Positions 25,444-33,374 of a stretch of DNA of 41,054 nucleotides are shown here, in pieces. The stretch is taken from contig JANRIC010000059.1 of the NCBI GenBank assembly GCA_033765345.1, forward strand, positions 1-41,054. Direction: 5' to 3'. The stretch comes from JANRIC01 sp033765345 (GTDB lineage: Bacteria; Bacteroidota; Bacteroidia; Cytophagales; Microscillaceae). How positions within the stretch are numbered: the stretch's first letter is position 1; every line of letters starts with the position of its first letter. Position numbers and translations under genes: made by a program. A model generated the notes under the pieces. It made no database searches, was not told the DNA's origin, and saw nothing but the letters and a program-made list of their open reading frames with translations.

Positions 25444-25462
25444 TTCGGACTTCATATATTTG
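25427..25462 (+). promoter_or_regulatory. Candidate queA promoter
   Basis: TTTTG (25427-25431) and a perfect -7 box TATATTTG (25455-25462, followed by C) are 23 bases apart, a slightly long but plausible spacing. It overlaps the end of the kinase gene and predicts a transcript start near 25469, supporting a queA start at 25491 or 25503. Confidence 0.45.
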
Positions 25463-25502
25463 CCCTCAAATTTTCATTCATTGTACTTTCATGCCCAAAA
25501 AC

Positions 25503-26711
25503 ATGGATCAAATCCTACTTTCAGACTACGATTACGAGCTTCCCGAAGTGCGTATAGCTGAGTTTCCCATTTCTCCCAGAGATGCTTCTAGGCTGTTGGT
25601 TTATCGGCAAGGGGAAATTTCGCACCATATTTTCAGGGATTTGCCAAATATTCTTCCAAAGGGTTCATTTTTATTTTTTAACAATACCAGGGTAATTCCT
25701 GCCCGAATTTATCTCCGAAGAGAAAGCGGTGCTTTGATAGAAATATTTCTTTTAAACCCCCACACACCAAGTGAAATGTCCAAAATGATGCAGGCTCAAT
25801 CTACGTGTACCTGGAAATGCCTCATTGGGAATAAGAAAAAATGGAAAACCGGGGAAATACTCAAACAAAATGTACTCATTCAAAATCAGGAAGTACACAT
25901 TGAAGTATCCTTGGTAGATGCCCAGGAACAGTACGTACAATTCACTTGGCAACCTGAAGGGCTTCTTTGGGCTGATTTATTGCCTGAAATGGGGCAAATA
26001 CCTCTGCCTCCTTATATCCAAAGGGCGCTAAAACCCGAAGATTCTCAAAACTATCAAACTGTTTATGCCCTTGAAAGCGGAGCAGTAGCCGCCCCAACGG
26101 CCGGCTTGCACTTTACCTCAGATTTGTTGGATGAGCTGAAAAACAAAGGAGTTCAGCAGGATTTTCTGACCTTGCACGTCAGCGCAGGCACTTTTCAACC
26201 TGTAAAATCCGAGCAAGTCGTGGAGCATCCCATGCACAAGGAGCAAATCGGCTTTAACCTTGAAAATATTCAAAATTTACTGGCAAATTTAGATAACATC
26301 ATTCCTGTAGGTACTACTTCTATGCGTGCCCTAGAAAGCTTATACTGGTACGGAGTAAAACTTTACCAAGAAGATTTTGGCAATCAAAAGATTCCATTTA
26401 ATATTGAGAAACTTTATCCTTACGGGCATTCAAGCGTGATTGCGCCCGAAGATGCACTCAAAGCAGTATTGGCGTATATGCAACACAACCAAATGACACA
26501 GCTTTGGGGGCAATCGGAGATATTTATTCTTCCTGGTTATGAATTTAAGCTGTGTCGGGGCTTGATTACCAATTTTCATTTGCCTAAAAGTACTTTGCTT
26601 TTGCTGATTTCGGCGTTTGTCGGCGAAAAATGGAAGAAAATATACCAAACAGCCATAGATCAGGGTTATCGTTTTCTGAGTTATGGAGATTCTTCTTTAT
26701 TAATACCTTAA
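25503..26711 (+). CDS. queA: S-adenosylmethionine:tRNA ribosyltransferase-isomerase
   Basis: QueA adds the ribosyl part of S-adenosylmethionine to 7-aminomethyl-7-deazaguanine in tRNA, forming epoxyqueuosine. Family motifs are clear: FFNNTRVIPARI, AAPTAGLHFT, VGTTSMRALES, ITNFHLPKSTLLLLISAF and the terminal GYRFLSYGDSSLL. The frame is open upstream to a TTG at 25440 that overlaps the kinase stop, but the first residues there are not family-like. The ATG at 25503 (MDQILLSDYDYELP) has an A-rich leader and is preferred, giving 402 residues; the ATG at 25491 adds four. An insert near residues 80-110 makes it longer than the usual 340-350. The PAP2 gene follows 7 bases after the stop. Confidence 0.94.
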   Translation: MDQILLSDYDYELPEVRIAEFPISPRDASRLLVYRQGEISHHIFRDLPNILPKGSFLFFNNTRVIPARIYLRRESGALIEIFLLNPHTPSEMSKMMQAQSTCTWKCLIGNKKKWKTGEILKQNVLIQNQEVHIEVSLVDAQEQYVQFTWQPEGLLWADLLPEMGQIPLPPYIQRALKPEDSQNYQTVYALESGAVAAPTAGLHFTSDLLDELKNKGVQQDFLTLHVSAGTFQPVKSEQVVEHPMHKEQIGFNLENIQNLLANLDNIIPVGTTSMRALESLYWYGVKLYQEDFGNQKIPFNIEKLYPYGHSSVIAPEDALKAVLAYMQHNQMTQLWGQSEIFILPGYEFKLCRGLITNFHLPKSTLLLLISAFVGEKWKKIYQTAIDQGYRFLSYGDSSLLIP

Positions 26712-26718
26712 AGTTTTG

Positions 26719-27366
26719 ATGATGAGTGATTTATTTAAAAAGAATAAAGTTTTTTGGATAGCGTATCTTGTTTTTTGGCTGATTGGAATCTGGTTGCTTT
26801 CCCGGTTCAAGAAAGGCGATATCGAGAAATACATCAATCAACATTATACTTCAGATACGGCAGATATTTTTTTTAAATACTTTACCTGGGTGGGCGACGG
26901 CTTGTTTTATATCCTCGTGGGCTTAGTTTTACTTTACTTTCATAGACAAAGAGGATGGGTTGCTTTGGTTAGTTTTGCTGTCGTAGGAATCTGCGTTCAA
27001 TTGTTAAAAAATTTTGTTTTTACGGATGCACCGCGCCCATTAAGCTTTTTTGGGGCTGAATCAGGGCTACACCTGGTAGAAGGAATAAGCATCCATAAAT
27101 TTGGAAGTTTTCCCTCAGGGCATAGTGCCACGGCATTTTCCGTCTTTTTTTTACTGGCATTTTACAGCAAATATTCCTATATCAAGTTTTTATGCTTGAT
27201 TTGCGCAGTGCTTGCCGCATTTTCAAGGGTATATTTGTTGCAACATTTTTTTGTAGATGTATATTTCGGTTCTATAATCGGATTGATTTTGACTATTTCT
27301 GTAGATCTCTGGATTACAAAAGTAGGATTCCTGAGTCCATCCTCTTCTAGAGGCATTAAAAAGTAA
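26719..27366 (+). CDS. PAP2-family membrane phosphatase
   Basis: The 215-residue integral membrane protein belongs to the type 2 phosphatidic acid phosphatase family. Its three motifs are KNFVFTDAPRP (Lys97 to Arg106, two residues longer than the textbook spacing), PSGH with His135, and SRVYLLQHFFVD with Arg170, His176 and Asp180. Five or six membrane spans surround them. Likely substrates are phosphatidylglycerol phosphate, undecaprenyl pyrophosphate or similar lipid phosphates; the sequence does not decide. ATG codons at 26719 and 26722 follow the queA stop closely, so it is probably co-transcribed. A hairpin overlaps its stop codon. Confidence 0.9.
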   Translation: MMSDLFKKNKVFWIAYLVFWLIGIWLLSRFKKGDIEKYINQHYTSDTADIFFKYFTWVGDGLFYILVGLVLLYFHRQRGWVALVSFAVVGICVQLLKNFVFTDAPRPLSFFGAESGLHLVEGISIHKFGSFPSGHSATAFSVFFLLAFYSKYSYIKFLCLICAVLAAFSRVYLLQHFFVDVYFGSIIGLILTISVDLWITKVGFLSPSSSRGIKK

Positions 27367-27399
27367 ATTGAGTAAAAAACAATCGATTTACTTGTTTTT
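27361..27399 (+). terminator. Terminator overlapping the PAP2 stop
   Basis: AAGTAAAT (27361-27368) and ATTTACTT (27386-27393) form a perfect 8-bp stem with a 17-nt loop, followed by GTTTTTA. The stem includes the stop codon. Confidence 0.5.
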
Positions 27400-27425
27400 A
27401 TGTGATATTTCCAGTATAATTATTG
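27392..27425 (+). promoter_or_regulatory. Candidate promoter of the nSTAND operon
   Basis: TTG (27392-27394) and TATAATTATTG (27415-27425) are separated by 20 bases, the usual Bacteroidota spacing, though the -7 box is imperfect. It would give a leader of about 78 bases before the ATG at 27509 and overlaps the preceding terminator. Confidence 0.35.
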
Positions 27426-27508
27426 CTGAGTTCTAAAGAATGCTCGATATCTTTTGTCAATGAGTCTTGTAAAAAATATTTGAACATTCTACAGCTAATC
27501 AAAATACC

Positions 27509-30500
27509 ATGAATACAATTACAAACCAAACTTCAACAATAAGGGTCAAGAATCCCTTTCCTGGCTTACGCCCCTTCAACGAAAATGAAAGCCATCTTTA
27601 TTTTGGAAGAGATAAACAAGTTCGAGAAGTACTGGATAAATTAACCCAAAACCGCTTTGTAGCCATTATTGGTACATCCGGAATCGGTAAATCTTCCTTT
27701 ATCTATTGTGGACTTTTTCCACAACTCCGCCAAAACGAATTCTCAAGCCAAATCCCCCATTTTCAGAACCACGAATGGGAAATCTACCAGATGAGACCAG
27801 GAACTTCTCCATTGCAAAATCTTATGAAAACAATCGGGCTCGAACCCCTGGATACAAGCTCTTCTGACTTTTTTGCCGAAAGCCAATCCACGATGACACC
27901 ACAAGCACATCCCAATGATTGGCTCATCCAAGCCCTGACAAAAAAAAGTGAAGCAAACCCCCTAAACCCTAAAAATTACCTCGTTTTTGTAGATCAGTTT
28001 GAAGAAATTTTCAATGATCAAAATAACCCTCAACAAAGTGCCGATTTCGTCGATGTACTCAGCAGGGCAGCCCAACAACACAAAACACCCATTTATATAG
28101 TAATCACGATGCGATCTGATTTTATCGGAAATTGCTCCCAATATCCCGAATTCACTCAACAGATCAATGAAAGTCAGTTTTTGATCCCCTATATGACCCG
28201 CAAAGAAAAAGAGGAAGCCATCGTGATGCCCATTCAAAAAAACGGCGTGCAAATAGAACCCACACTCGTAGAAATGATCCTCGACGACGTAGGAAACACC
28301 CTCGATCAACTGCCCCTGATGCAACACGCCCTGATGCGTACCTGGGATGTCTGGGAACGTAGCAGCGATGAATACATCCGCACACACCATTACCAACAAA
28401 TCGGACGAATCACCCACGCCTTGTCCAAACACGCCGACGAAGCATTTAATGAACTGACTCCCAACAAAAAAAATATCTGCGCCAAAGTATTCAAAGCCAT
28501 TACTTACCAAAAGATAAGACGACCCACACCCCTGGGGCAAGTAGCAGCCATCGCCAATGCCCCAATCTCCGAAGTAAAAGAAGTAATTGAACACTTCCGA
28601 CGCGAAGATTGTGGATTGCTGATGCCGCCCCCCGATGTGGCACTCCACGAACAAAGCATTATAGACATCTCACACGAAAGTCTGATCAGCAACTGGATTA
28701 CACTCAAAAAATGGGTGGAAGAAGAAAGTGAATCTATCAAAACCTATATGAGGCTTGCCGAAACCGCCGAGATGCACCAAGGAACCAAAGATACTCTCTT
28801 GAAACAACCTCAGTTGCAGCTTGCCCTAAGTTGGTGGAAAGACCAAAAACCTTCCGTTGCTTGGGCAGAACGATACCACACCTCTTTTGAATACTTCAGA
28901 ACAGAACAATTCCTCGATGCCAGTGAAAAATCTTATAGGCGTGATCTTGAAAATGAAGAAAAACTAAAACAGCTTAAATTACGTACAGCTCGCACCATTA
29001 CCATCGTCGTTTCTCTCATCGCAATCCTGGCAGGTATTTTTGGAATACAGGCCTATTTCGCCAGTAAAAGAGCTGAAACCGAAGCCAAGAGAGCTCTCGA
29101 GAATTTAGAAGAAGCAAATAAACAAAAAGTACTTGCCGACTCAGCCAAGCTAGATGCCTTAGAAAAGGCAGAACAAGCCAGAAAAGCAAGAGAAAGTGCT
29201 GAGAAAGATAGAATACGTGCCGTAGAAAAAGAAAAAGAAGCGGAAAGACAGAAAAATATAGCCTTAGATCAGAGAAGAAGAGCACTTGAAGCACAAAAAT
29301 TAGCACTTCTTAATGAAGCTAAAGCCAAAACAGCCAGCGAACGCGCCGAAATGGAAAGACGTATCGCTGAAATTGAAAAAGCCCTTGCCGAACTAGCTAA
29401 GCAAATTGCCGAAAAACGCCGCTATCTTTCTTTATCCAAAACTATGGCCAACAAATCCAGCCAAATGGAAGACACAACCCAAGAGGCAATCACACAAAAA
29501 GCCCTGCTGGCCAAACAAGCTTTTGATTTCAACTGGGAGTACGGCGGTTCAGAACACCACCCAGAAATTTACGATGGTTTGTACAATGCCCTAGCAGCCA
29601 TCTACAATAAAGAAGATGCAAAAAAACCTGAAAAAGACAAAAAAGGCTACAGTCAGCTCAAAGGACACGCCTTCAAAATCCGTGCTTTTGCACCTTATAA
29701 TGATTATCAGATTTTTTCGGCAGGGGAAGACGGACAAATCATTCTCCTAAATAGCAACTGGGCACACAACAGCCAAGATGCAGTATATTTAAATGACCAA
29801 CCCGGTTTAATTCATCAAGCCCTGGCTTTGAACCCAGGAAATCAATTACTGGCCTGCGCTGGCTATTATCCTTTTATTCAATTATTTAACCCTCAAAATC
29901 TCAAAGCGGAAGTCATCAATATTAAAAATGCGACCAAATCGCATATTTTTAACCTGGCTTTTTTATCTAATCGCTATCTGGTCAGTGCCGACATAGATAA
30001 CTGGATGTGTGTCTGGGACATTGCAGACGTAAATAACATCAAAAAAGTGGATAGTTTAAATACCAAACAAAAATTCCAACAAAAAATCCAGGATATCGCC
30101 GCACTAAACGGGAAAGTATACATAGCACTTGAAAATCAAGTCATTGAAATAGATCCTTTAACCAAACAACAAACCTCCTCCGGCATAAAAAATATCTCAC
30201 TGATACGTTCCTTTGCGATGAGTAAAAATGGACAGATGGCTATAGGCAATAGTTATGGAGCTATCATGATTTTTAAAAACGGAGAAAAACTCGGCGAACT
30301 AAAAGGACACAAAGGACCCGTCGAGAAATTGGTGTTTAATCAAAACAGCGACCAACTTGCCAGCGCAAGTCTGGATGGAACCGTCAGAATCTGGAACCTC
30401 GAGAACCTGGATGATTTTCCAATTATTCATAGAGATCATATTCTGATAGAAAAAGGAAGTGAAACCATGATTAACCAAGTATGGGCTCTTGGCTTTAGCC

Positions 30501-30775
30501 CCAATGGCAAAAAACTCCTCGCAGGTTGCAGTAATACCCTGGTCAGAGCCTGGCCTACAGAAATCAAAGAAATGGCTAATGCGCTGTGCCCCTTGATCAA
30601 TCGTAACTTCAGTAGAGATGAATGGGTAAGATTTATTGATGACCCCAAAGAAATCTATTATCGACAAACCTGTATTGACTACCCCGACGGAGGGGGAGTC
30701 AGCCCCGAAGATAAAATAGACCCTAATGAAAAAAAAGAAAAATTAACTAGCCCTTCTAATCAAAAAAATAAATGA
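27509..30775 (+). CDS. nSTAND NTPase with membrane span, coiled coil and WD40 repeats
   Basis: The 1088-residue protein begins with the nSTAND entry motif NPFPGLRPFNENESHLYFGR. Walker A GTSGIGKS follows at 55-62, then a Walker B-type FVDQFEE with Asp162 and Glu165/166. A winged-helix/helical region ends with a DISHESLI motif. One membrane span lies at about 494-515. A long Ala/Glu/Lys coiled coil (about 516-655) leads to a C-terminal WD40 region (about 725-1050) with units such as LKGHKGPVEKLVFNQ and DGTVRIWNLEN. STAND ATPases act as signal-triggered switches; the domain order suggests a cytoplasmic NTPase with WD40 repeats beyond the membrane. The output is unknown. Its stop overlaps the next gene's ATG (ATGA). 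Confidence 0.9.
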   Translation: MNTITNQTSTIRVKNPFPGLRPFNENESHLYFGRDKQVREVLDKLTQNRFVAIIGTSGIGKSSFIYCGLFPQLRQNEFSSQIPHFQNHEWEIYQMRPGTSPLQNLMKTIGLEPLDTSSSDFFAESQSTMTPQAHPNDWLIQALTKKSEANPLNPKNYLVFVDQFEEIFNDQNNPQQSADFVDVLSRAAQQHKTPIYIVITMRSDFIGNCSQYPEFTQQINESQFLIPYMTRKEKEEAIVMPIQKNGVQIEPTLVEMILDDVGNTLDQLPLMQHALMRTWDVWERSSDEYIRTHHYQQIGRITHALSKHADEAFNELTPNKKNICAKVFKAITYQKIRRPTPLGQVAAIANAPISEVKEVIEHFRREDCGLLMPPPDVALHEQSIIDISHESLISNWITLKKWVEEESESIKTYMRLAETAEMHQGTKDTLLKQPQLQLALSWWKDQKPSVAWAERYHTSFEYFRTEQFLDASEKSYRRDLENEEKLKQLKLRTARTITIVVSLIAILAGIFGIQAYFASKRAETEAKRALENLEEANKQKVLADSAKLDALEKAEQARKARESAEKDRIRAVEKEKEAERQKNIALDQRRRALEAQKLALLNEAKAKTASERAEMERRIAEIEKALAELAKQIAEKRRYLSLSKTMANKSSQMEDTTQEAITQKALLAKQAFDFNWEYGGSEHHPEIYDGLYNALAAIYNKEDAKKPEKDKKGYSQLKGHAFKIRAFAPYNDYQIFSAGEDGQIILLNSNWAHNSQDAVYLNDQPGLIHQALALNPGNQLLACAGYYPFIQLFNPQNLKAEVINIKNATKSHIFNLAFLSNRYLVSADIDNWMCVWDIADVNNIKKVDSLNTKQKFQQKIQDIAALNGKVYIALENQVIEIDPLTKQQTSSGIKNISLIRSFAMSKNGQMAIGNSYGAIMIFKNGEKLGELKGHKGPVEKLVFNQNSDQLASASLDGTVRIWNLENLDDFPIIHRDHILIEKGSETMINQVWALGFSPNGKKLLAGCSNTLVRAWPTEIKEMANALCPLINRNFSRDEWVRFIDDPKEIYYRQTCIDYPDGGGVSPEDKIDPNEKKEKLTSPSNQKNK

Positions 30776-31947
30776 AAAACTATATTCTTCTAATAGCTTT
30801 CTTTTGGATGGCAAGCTCTTCCTTATCATTTGGGCAAGATTGCGTGGAATTTATTCAGTTCAAAAAAACCTATGAAGCAGGTAGGTTGGAAGAAGCCCGT
30901 ACCCTGATTGATAAAGTGCAAAGATGTATCACTGCCAATAATCTTTCTAAACAAGATTTGGGAGAGTTTTATAAGTATCTCACCTTATTATATCTTGACT
31001 TACGCCTTGCAGAGGAAGCTGATACCGCCATACAATCATTTATGCGTATTATACTGCGTAAAAACCCAGACTATGACCCCAGAGATAATCTGCCTGAGCG
31101 TAAAAATAAGGTCTTTCACAAGCTTTATCACGATCATCGCTACTGGCCTACCTATTACCTGGGCGGTAAAATAGGCATCAACTCTACCTTTATTAATGTA
31201 TCTAATGTTTATAGCGTAGATCAAACAAATGCAGGCAATGAAGCAAAGTATTCCACTAGCTTAAGTTATAGAGGTGCTTTAGCTCTTGAACTACCTATCC
31301 TAAAACGTGACAAACGCTTTTATTTTGCTCCTGAACTGGCTTTTAGCATCAATCAATATAAATTCTCAGATAAATTGCTTGACTTTGCAGCATTGGAACT
31401 GACAGAAACCCAAACCTGGCTCCAAACGCCCTTGCTTCTTAAATATTACTTCCAGAGAGAAGATAAAAGAGACAAACCCCTGAGCAGCGCAGAAATAAGT
31501 GCTAATGAATTCATAAAAAATATCAAAAATAGTTTTCAACCTTTTGTAGAAGCCGGTATTTCTTTAGGGTATCTGCTCTCTACTAAAGCAGATGCAGCCC
31601 GTACAGATCTATTACCTAATGGAAACTCCCGCAAATTTGAATCTAAATCTAATAATTTCGGCACACAAAGAAAAAAATTGAACTATTCCCTCATCGTTGG
31701 AGGTGGTTTCAAACTCAAAAACTTATTCAAAACAGGCTGGGACTTTTATCTGGAGGGGCGTTACGAATATGGACTTCCCAACCTGGTAAACAAAGAAAAA
31801 CGCGGAGAAAATGAAAATTTACTCTATAATTACGGTTATATCGACAGCGATTTTAGCGTAAATAGTATTGTGCTTTCGCTCGGCATCCTCATCCCACATT
31901 ACACGCCCAAAAAACTTAATTTGAAAACAGGCTATGATTTTCGTTAA
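30772..31947 (+). CDS. Outer-membrane beta-barrel protein with N-terminal helical region
   Basis: The 391-residue protein has a signal peptide (MKNYILLIAFFWMASS, cleavage near GQ at about 22). About 100 residues of helical, TPR-like sequence follow (YEAGRLEEARTLIDKVQRC). The rest alternates in the way of a PorT-like outer-membrane barrel: YYLGGKIGINSTF near 123, then strands such as FYFAPELAFSINQYKF, FQPFVEAGISLGYLL and the closing IVLSLGILIPHY. Its start overlaps the nSTAND stop by four bases and the next gene starts inside its last 14 bases, so the three are translationally linked. It probably forms the outer-membrane part of whatever the nSTAND protein controls. The specific function is not recognised. 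Confidence 0.8.
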   Translation: MKNYILLIAFFWMASSSLSFGQDCVEFIQFKKTYEAGRLEEARTLIDKVQRCITANNLSKQDLGEFYKYLTLLYLDLRLAEEADTAIQSFMRIILRKNPDYDPRDNLPERKNKVFHKLYHDHRYWPTYYLGGKIGINSTFINVSNVYSVDQTNAGNEAKYSTSLSYRGALALELPILKRDKRFYFAPELAFSINQYKFSDKLLDFAALELTETQTWLQTPLLLKYYFQREDKRDKPLSSAEISANEFIKNIKNSFQPFVEAGISLGYLLSTKADAARTDLLPNGNSRKFESKSNNFGTQRKKLNYSLIVGGGFKLKNLFKTGWDFYLEGRYEYGLPNLVNKEKRGENENLLYNYGYIDSDFSVNSIVLSLGILIPHYTPKKLNLKTGYDFR

Positions 31948-32821
31948 TCCGCAGTGTAGTTTTGTTTGCTATTTTGCACAAAGGCTGTTTAGCCATATTC
32001 GCCTAAGTCTGATTGCTGTGCCAAGTTTATGGGTGATTTGCTTGATCTCACCCACGCTAAAAGCTCAAGACTCTCTGGAGATAGAGGAAGATTCTATCGA
32101 GGCAAAAGCGGCTTATTGCGAAACAGAAGACCACGAATTTATCTTCCAGGATCAGGGGGCTTTTCACCCGGCACAAATGAAAGACCCTATTTTTATTCAG
32201 CTCTTTCATGTCGATGAGAAAAAATTCTGGGCACCTCCCTTGCTAAATACACAACTCAAAACCTCAAATTTCGGACTTCGCTGGGGTAAGTTCCATCACG
32301 GAGTTGACCTCGGACTCAGAACAGGCGCTCCCGTAATGAGCGTATTCGATGGCATAGTCAAACTATCCACCTATGGCGGAGGATACGGAAACTATATCAT
32401 CATCCGGCACGAAAATGGACTCGAGACACTTTATGCCCACCTTCACCAACGCAAAGTAAGTGTTGGGCAAAGGGTTCAAGCCGGAGATTTGATCGGCTGG
32501 GGAGGAAGCACCGGATACAGCACCGGACCACACCTGCATTTCGAAGTTCGGTACAAGGGATACACATTTAATCCGCTTTTACTCTATGATTTTAAGAAAA
32601 AATATCAGATTCGCTCCGATCGCTTTTTTTTACAACCCCATCATTTTAGGCATTATGGCAATGCCACCGAAAAAAAACACTACGTCTTTTATGAAGTCGG
32701 CCAAAATGAAACCATTGAGATCATCGCCCAACGTTATCAAATCAGCACCGAGCAAATCATTCGCCTAAATCGCCTCAGCAACCCCAAGCTCCAGTCTGGG
32801 CAAATTATCCGACTTAACTAA
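31934..32821 (+). CDS. M23 metallopeptidase with C-terminal LysM
   Basis: The 295-residue exported protein has a long N-terminal hydrophobic signal (about 20-44, ending LKAQ) and an M23/LytM peptidase domain (about 110-215). Zinc ligands appear as His121-x3-Asp125 (HHGVDLG) and His202 (HLHFE), with the auxiliary His169 in YAHL. All are present, so it should be active against peptidoglycan cross-bridges. A LysM domain (about 250-295, ending LQSGQIIRLN) binds the wall. Its ATG lies 14 bases inside the preceding barrel gene. A cell-wall remodelling role fits placement of an envelope-spanning assembly, but that link is inferred. Confidence 0.92.
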   Translation: MIFVNPQCSFVCYFAQRLFSHIRLSLIAVPSLWVICLISPTLKAQDSLEIEEDSIEAKAAYCETEDHEFIFQDQGAFHPAQMKDPIFIQLFHVDEKKFWAPPLLNTQLKTSNFGLRWGKFHHGVDLGLRTGAPVMSVFDGIVKLSTYGGGYGNYIIIRHENGLETLYAHLHQRKVSVGQRVQAGDLIGWGGSTGYSTGPHLHFEVRYKGYTFNPLLLYDFKKKYQIRSDRFFLQPHHFRHYGNATEKKHYVFYEVGQNETIEIIAQRYQISTEQIIRLNRLSNPKLQSGQIIRLN

Positions 32822-32845
32822 ACTCGACATTGTATCGGTTTTAAA

Positions 32846-32871
32846 GCAAAGAAATAAAATTTTTTCTTTGC
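32846..32871 (+). terminator. Hairpin after the M23 peptidase gene
   Basis: GCAAAGAAA (32846-32854) and TTTCTTTGC (32863-32871) form a perfect 9-bp stem with an 8-nt loop. It is 25 bases after the stop and lacks a following T run. Confidence 0.5.
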
Positions 32872-32957
32872 TAAATGATAGAATTTTCAAGGATTTATTT
32901 ATTATTTAGCCAATCTGAATGCAATAAACCGATTCAATTCACCTAAAAAATATTCTG

Positions 32958-33218
32958 ATGGAATTACAAGAAAAATTCGAGCAGGCTGTTCTAAAATCTA
33001 AATCCTTTACCAAAAAACCTTCTAATGATACCCTATTGCAACTTTATGCCCTCTACAAACAGGCCACCCAAGGAGATGTCAGCGGAAGCAAACCTGGTAT
33101 GTTTGATCTGGTAGGTAAATACAAGTACGAAGCCTGGGAAAAACTCAAGGGACTTGATACCCAAACCGCCCAACAACAATACATCGATCTCATCGATACA
33201 TTGGCTGGTGAACAGTAG
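32958..33218 (+). CDS. Acyl-CoA-binding protein
   Basis: This 86-residue cytoplasmic protein has the full four-helix ACBP pattern. Markers are LLQLYALYKQATQGDV, the conserved KPGMFDLVGKYKYEAW and LKGLDTQTAQQQYIDL. The Tyr and Lys residues that hold the CoA moiety in the family are present. It binds long-chain acyl-CoA esters and buffers or carries them. ACBP is common in eukaryotes and patchy in bacteria. It lies 156 bases upstream of an acyl-CoA carboxylase subunit on the same strand, which supports a role in acyl-CoA handling. The length equals the family norm. Confidence 0.93.
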   Translation: MELQEKFEQAVLKSKSFTKKPSNDTLLQLYALYKQATQGDVSGSKPGMFDLVGKYKYEAWEKLKGLDTQTAQQQYIDLIDTLAGEQ

Positions 33219-33374
33219 TTTTTTCAAAATAAACCCGGAATAATTGATTCGCCATACTAAAACCCAACAGGGCAAGTTTTGAGTGATTTACGGTCTACAA
33301 TGTTGGAAATACTACTTTGCTGTGAGTATAAATACCTTAAAATCTGATATTTTTTAAATAATCATACATAACCA

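Noticed and set aside
25440..25502. TTG start of queA overlapping the kinase stop
   Set aside because: The extra residues do not fit the family and a promoter box lies inside them.
27962..28654. 230-codon minus-strand frame
   Set aside because: It is antisense to the well-supported nSTAND gene and its composition (Gly, Phe, Cys-rich) is that of a shadow frame.
832..30775. Caspase-like and nSTAND proteins as one defence system
   Set aside because: They are about 25 kb apart with unrelated genes between; no evidence links them.
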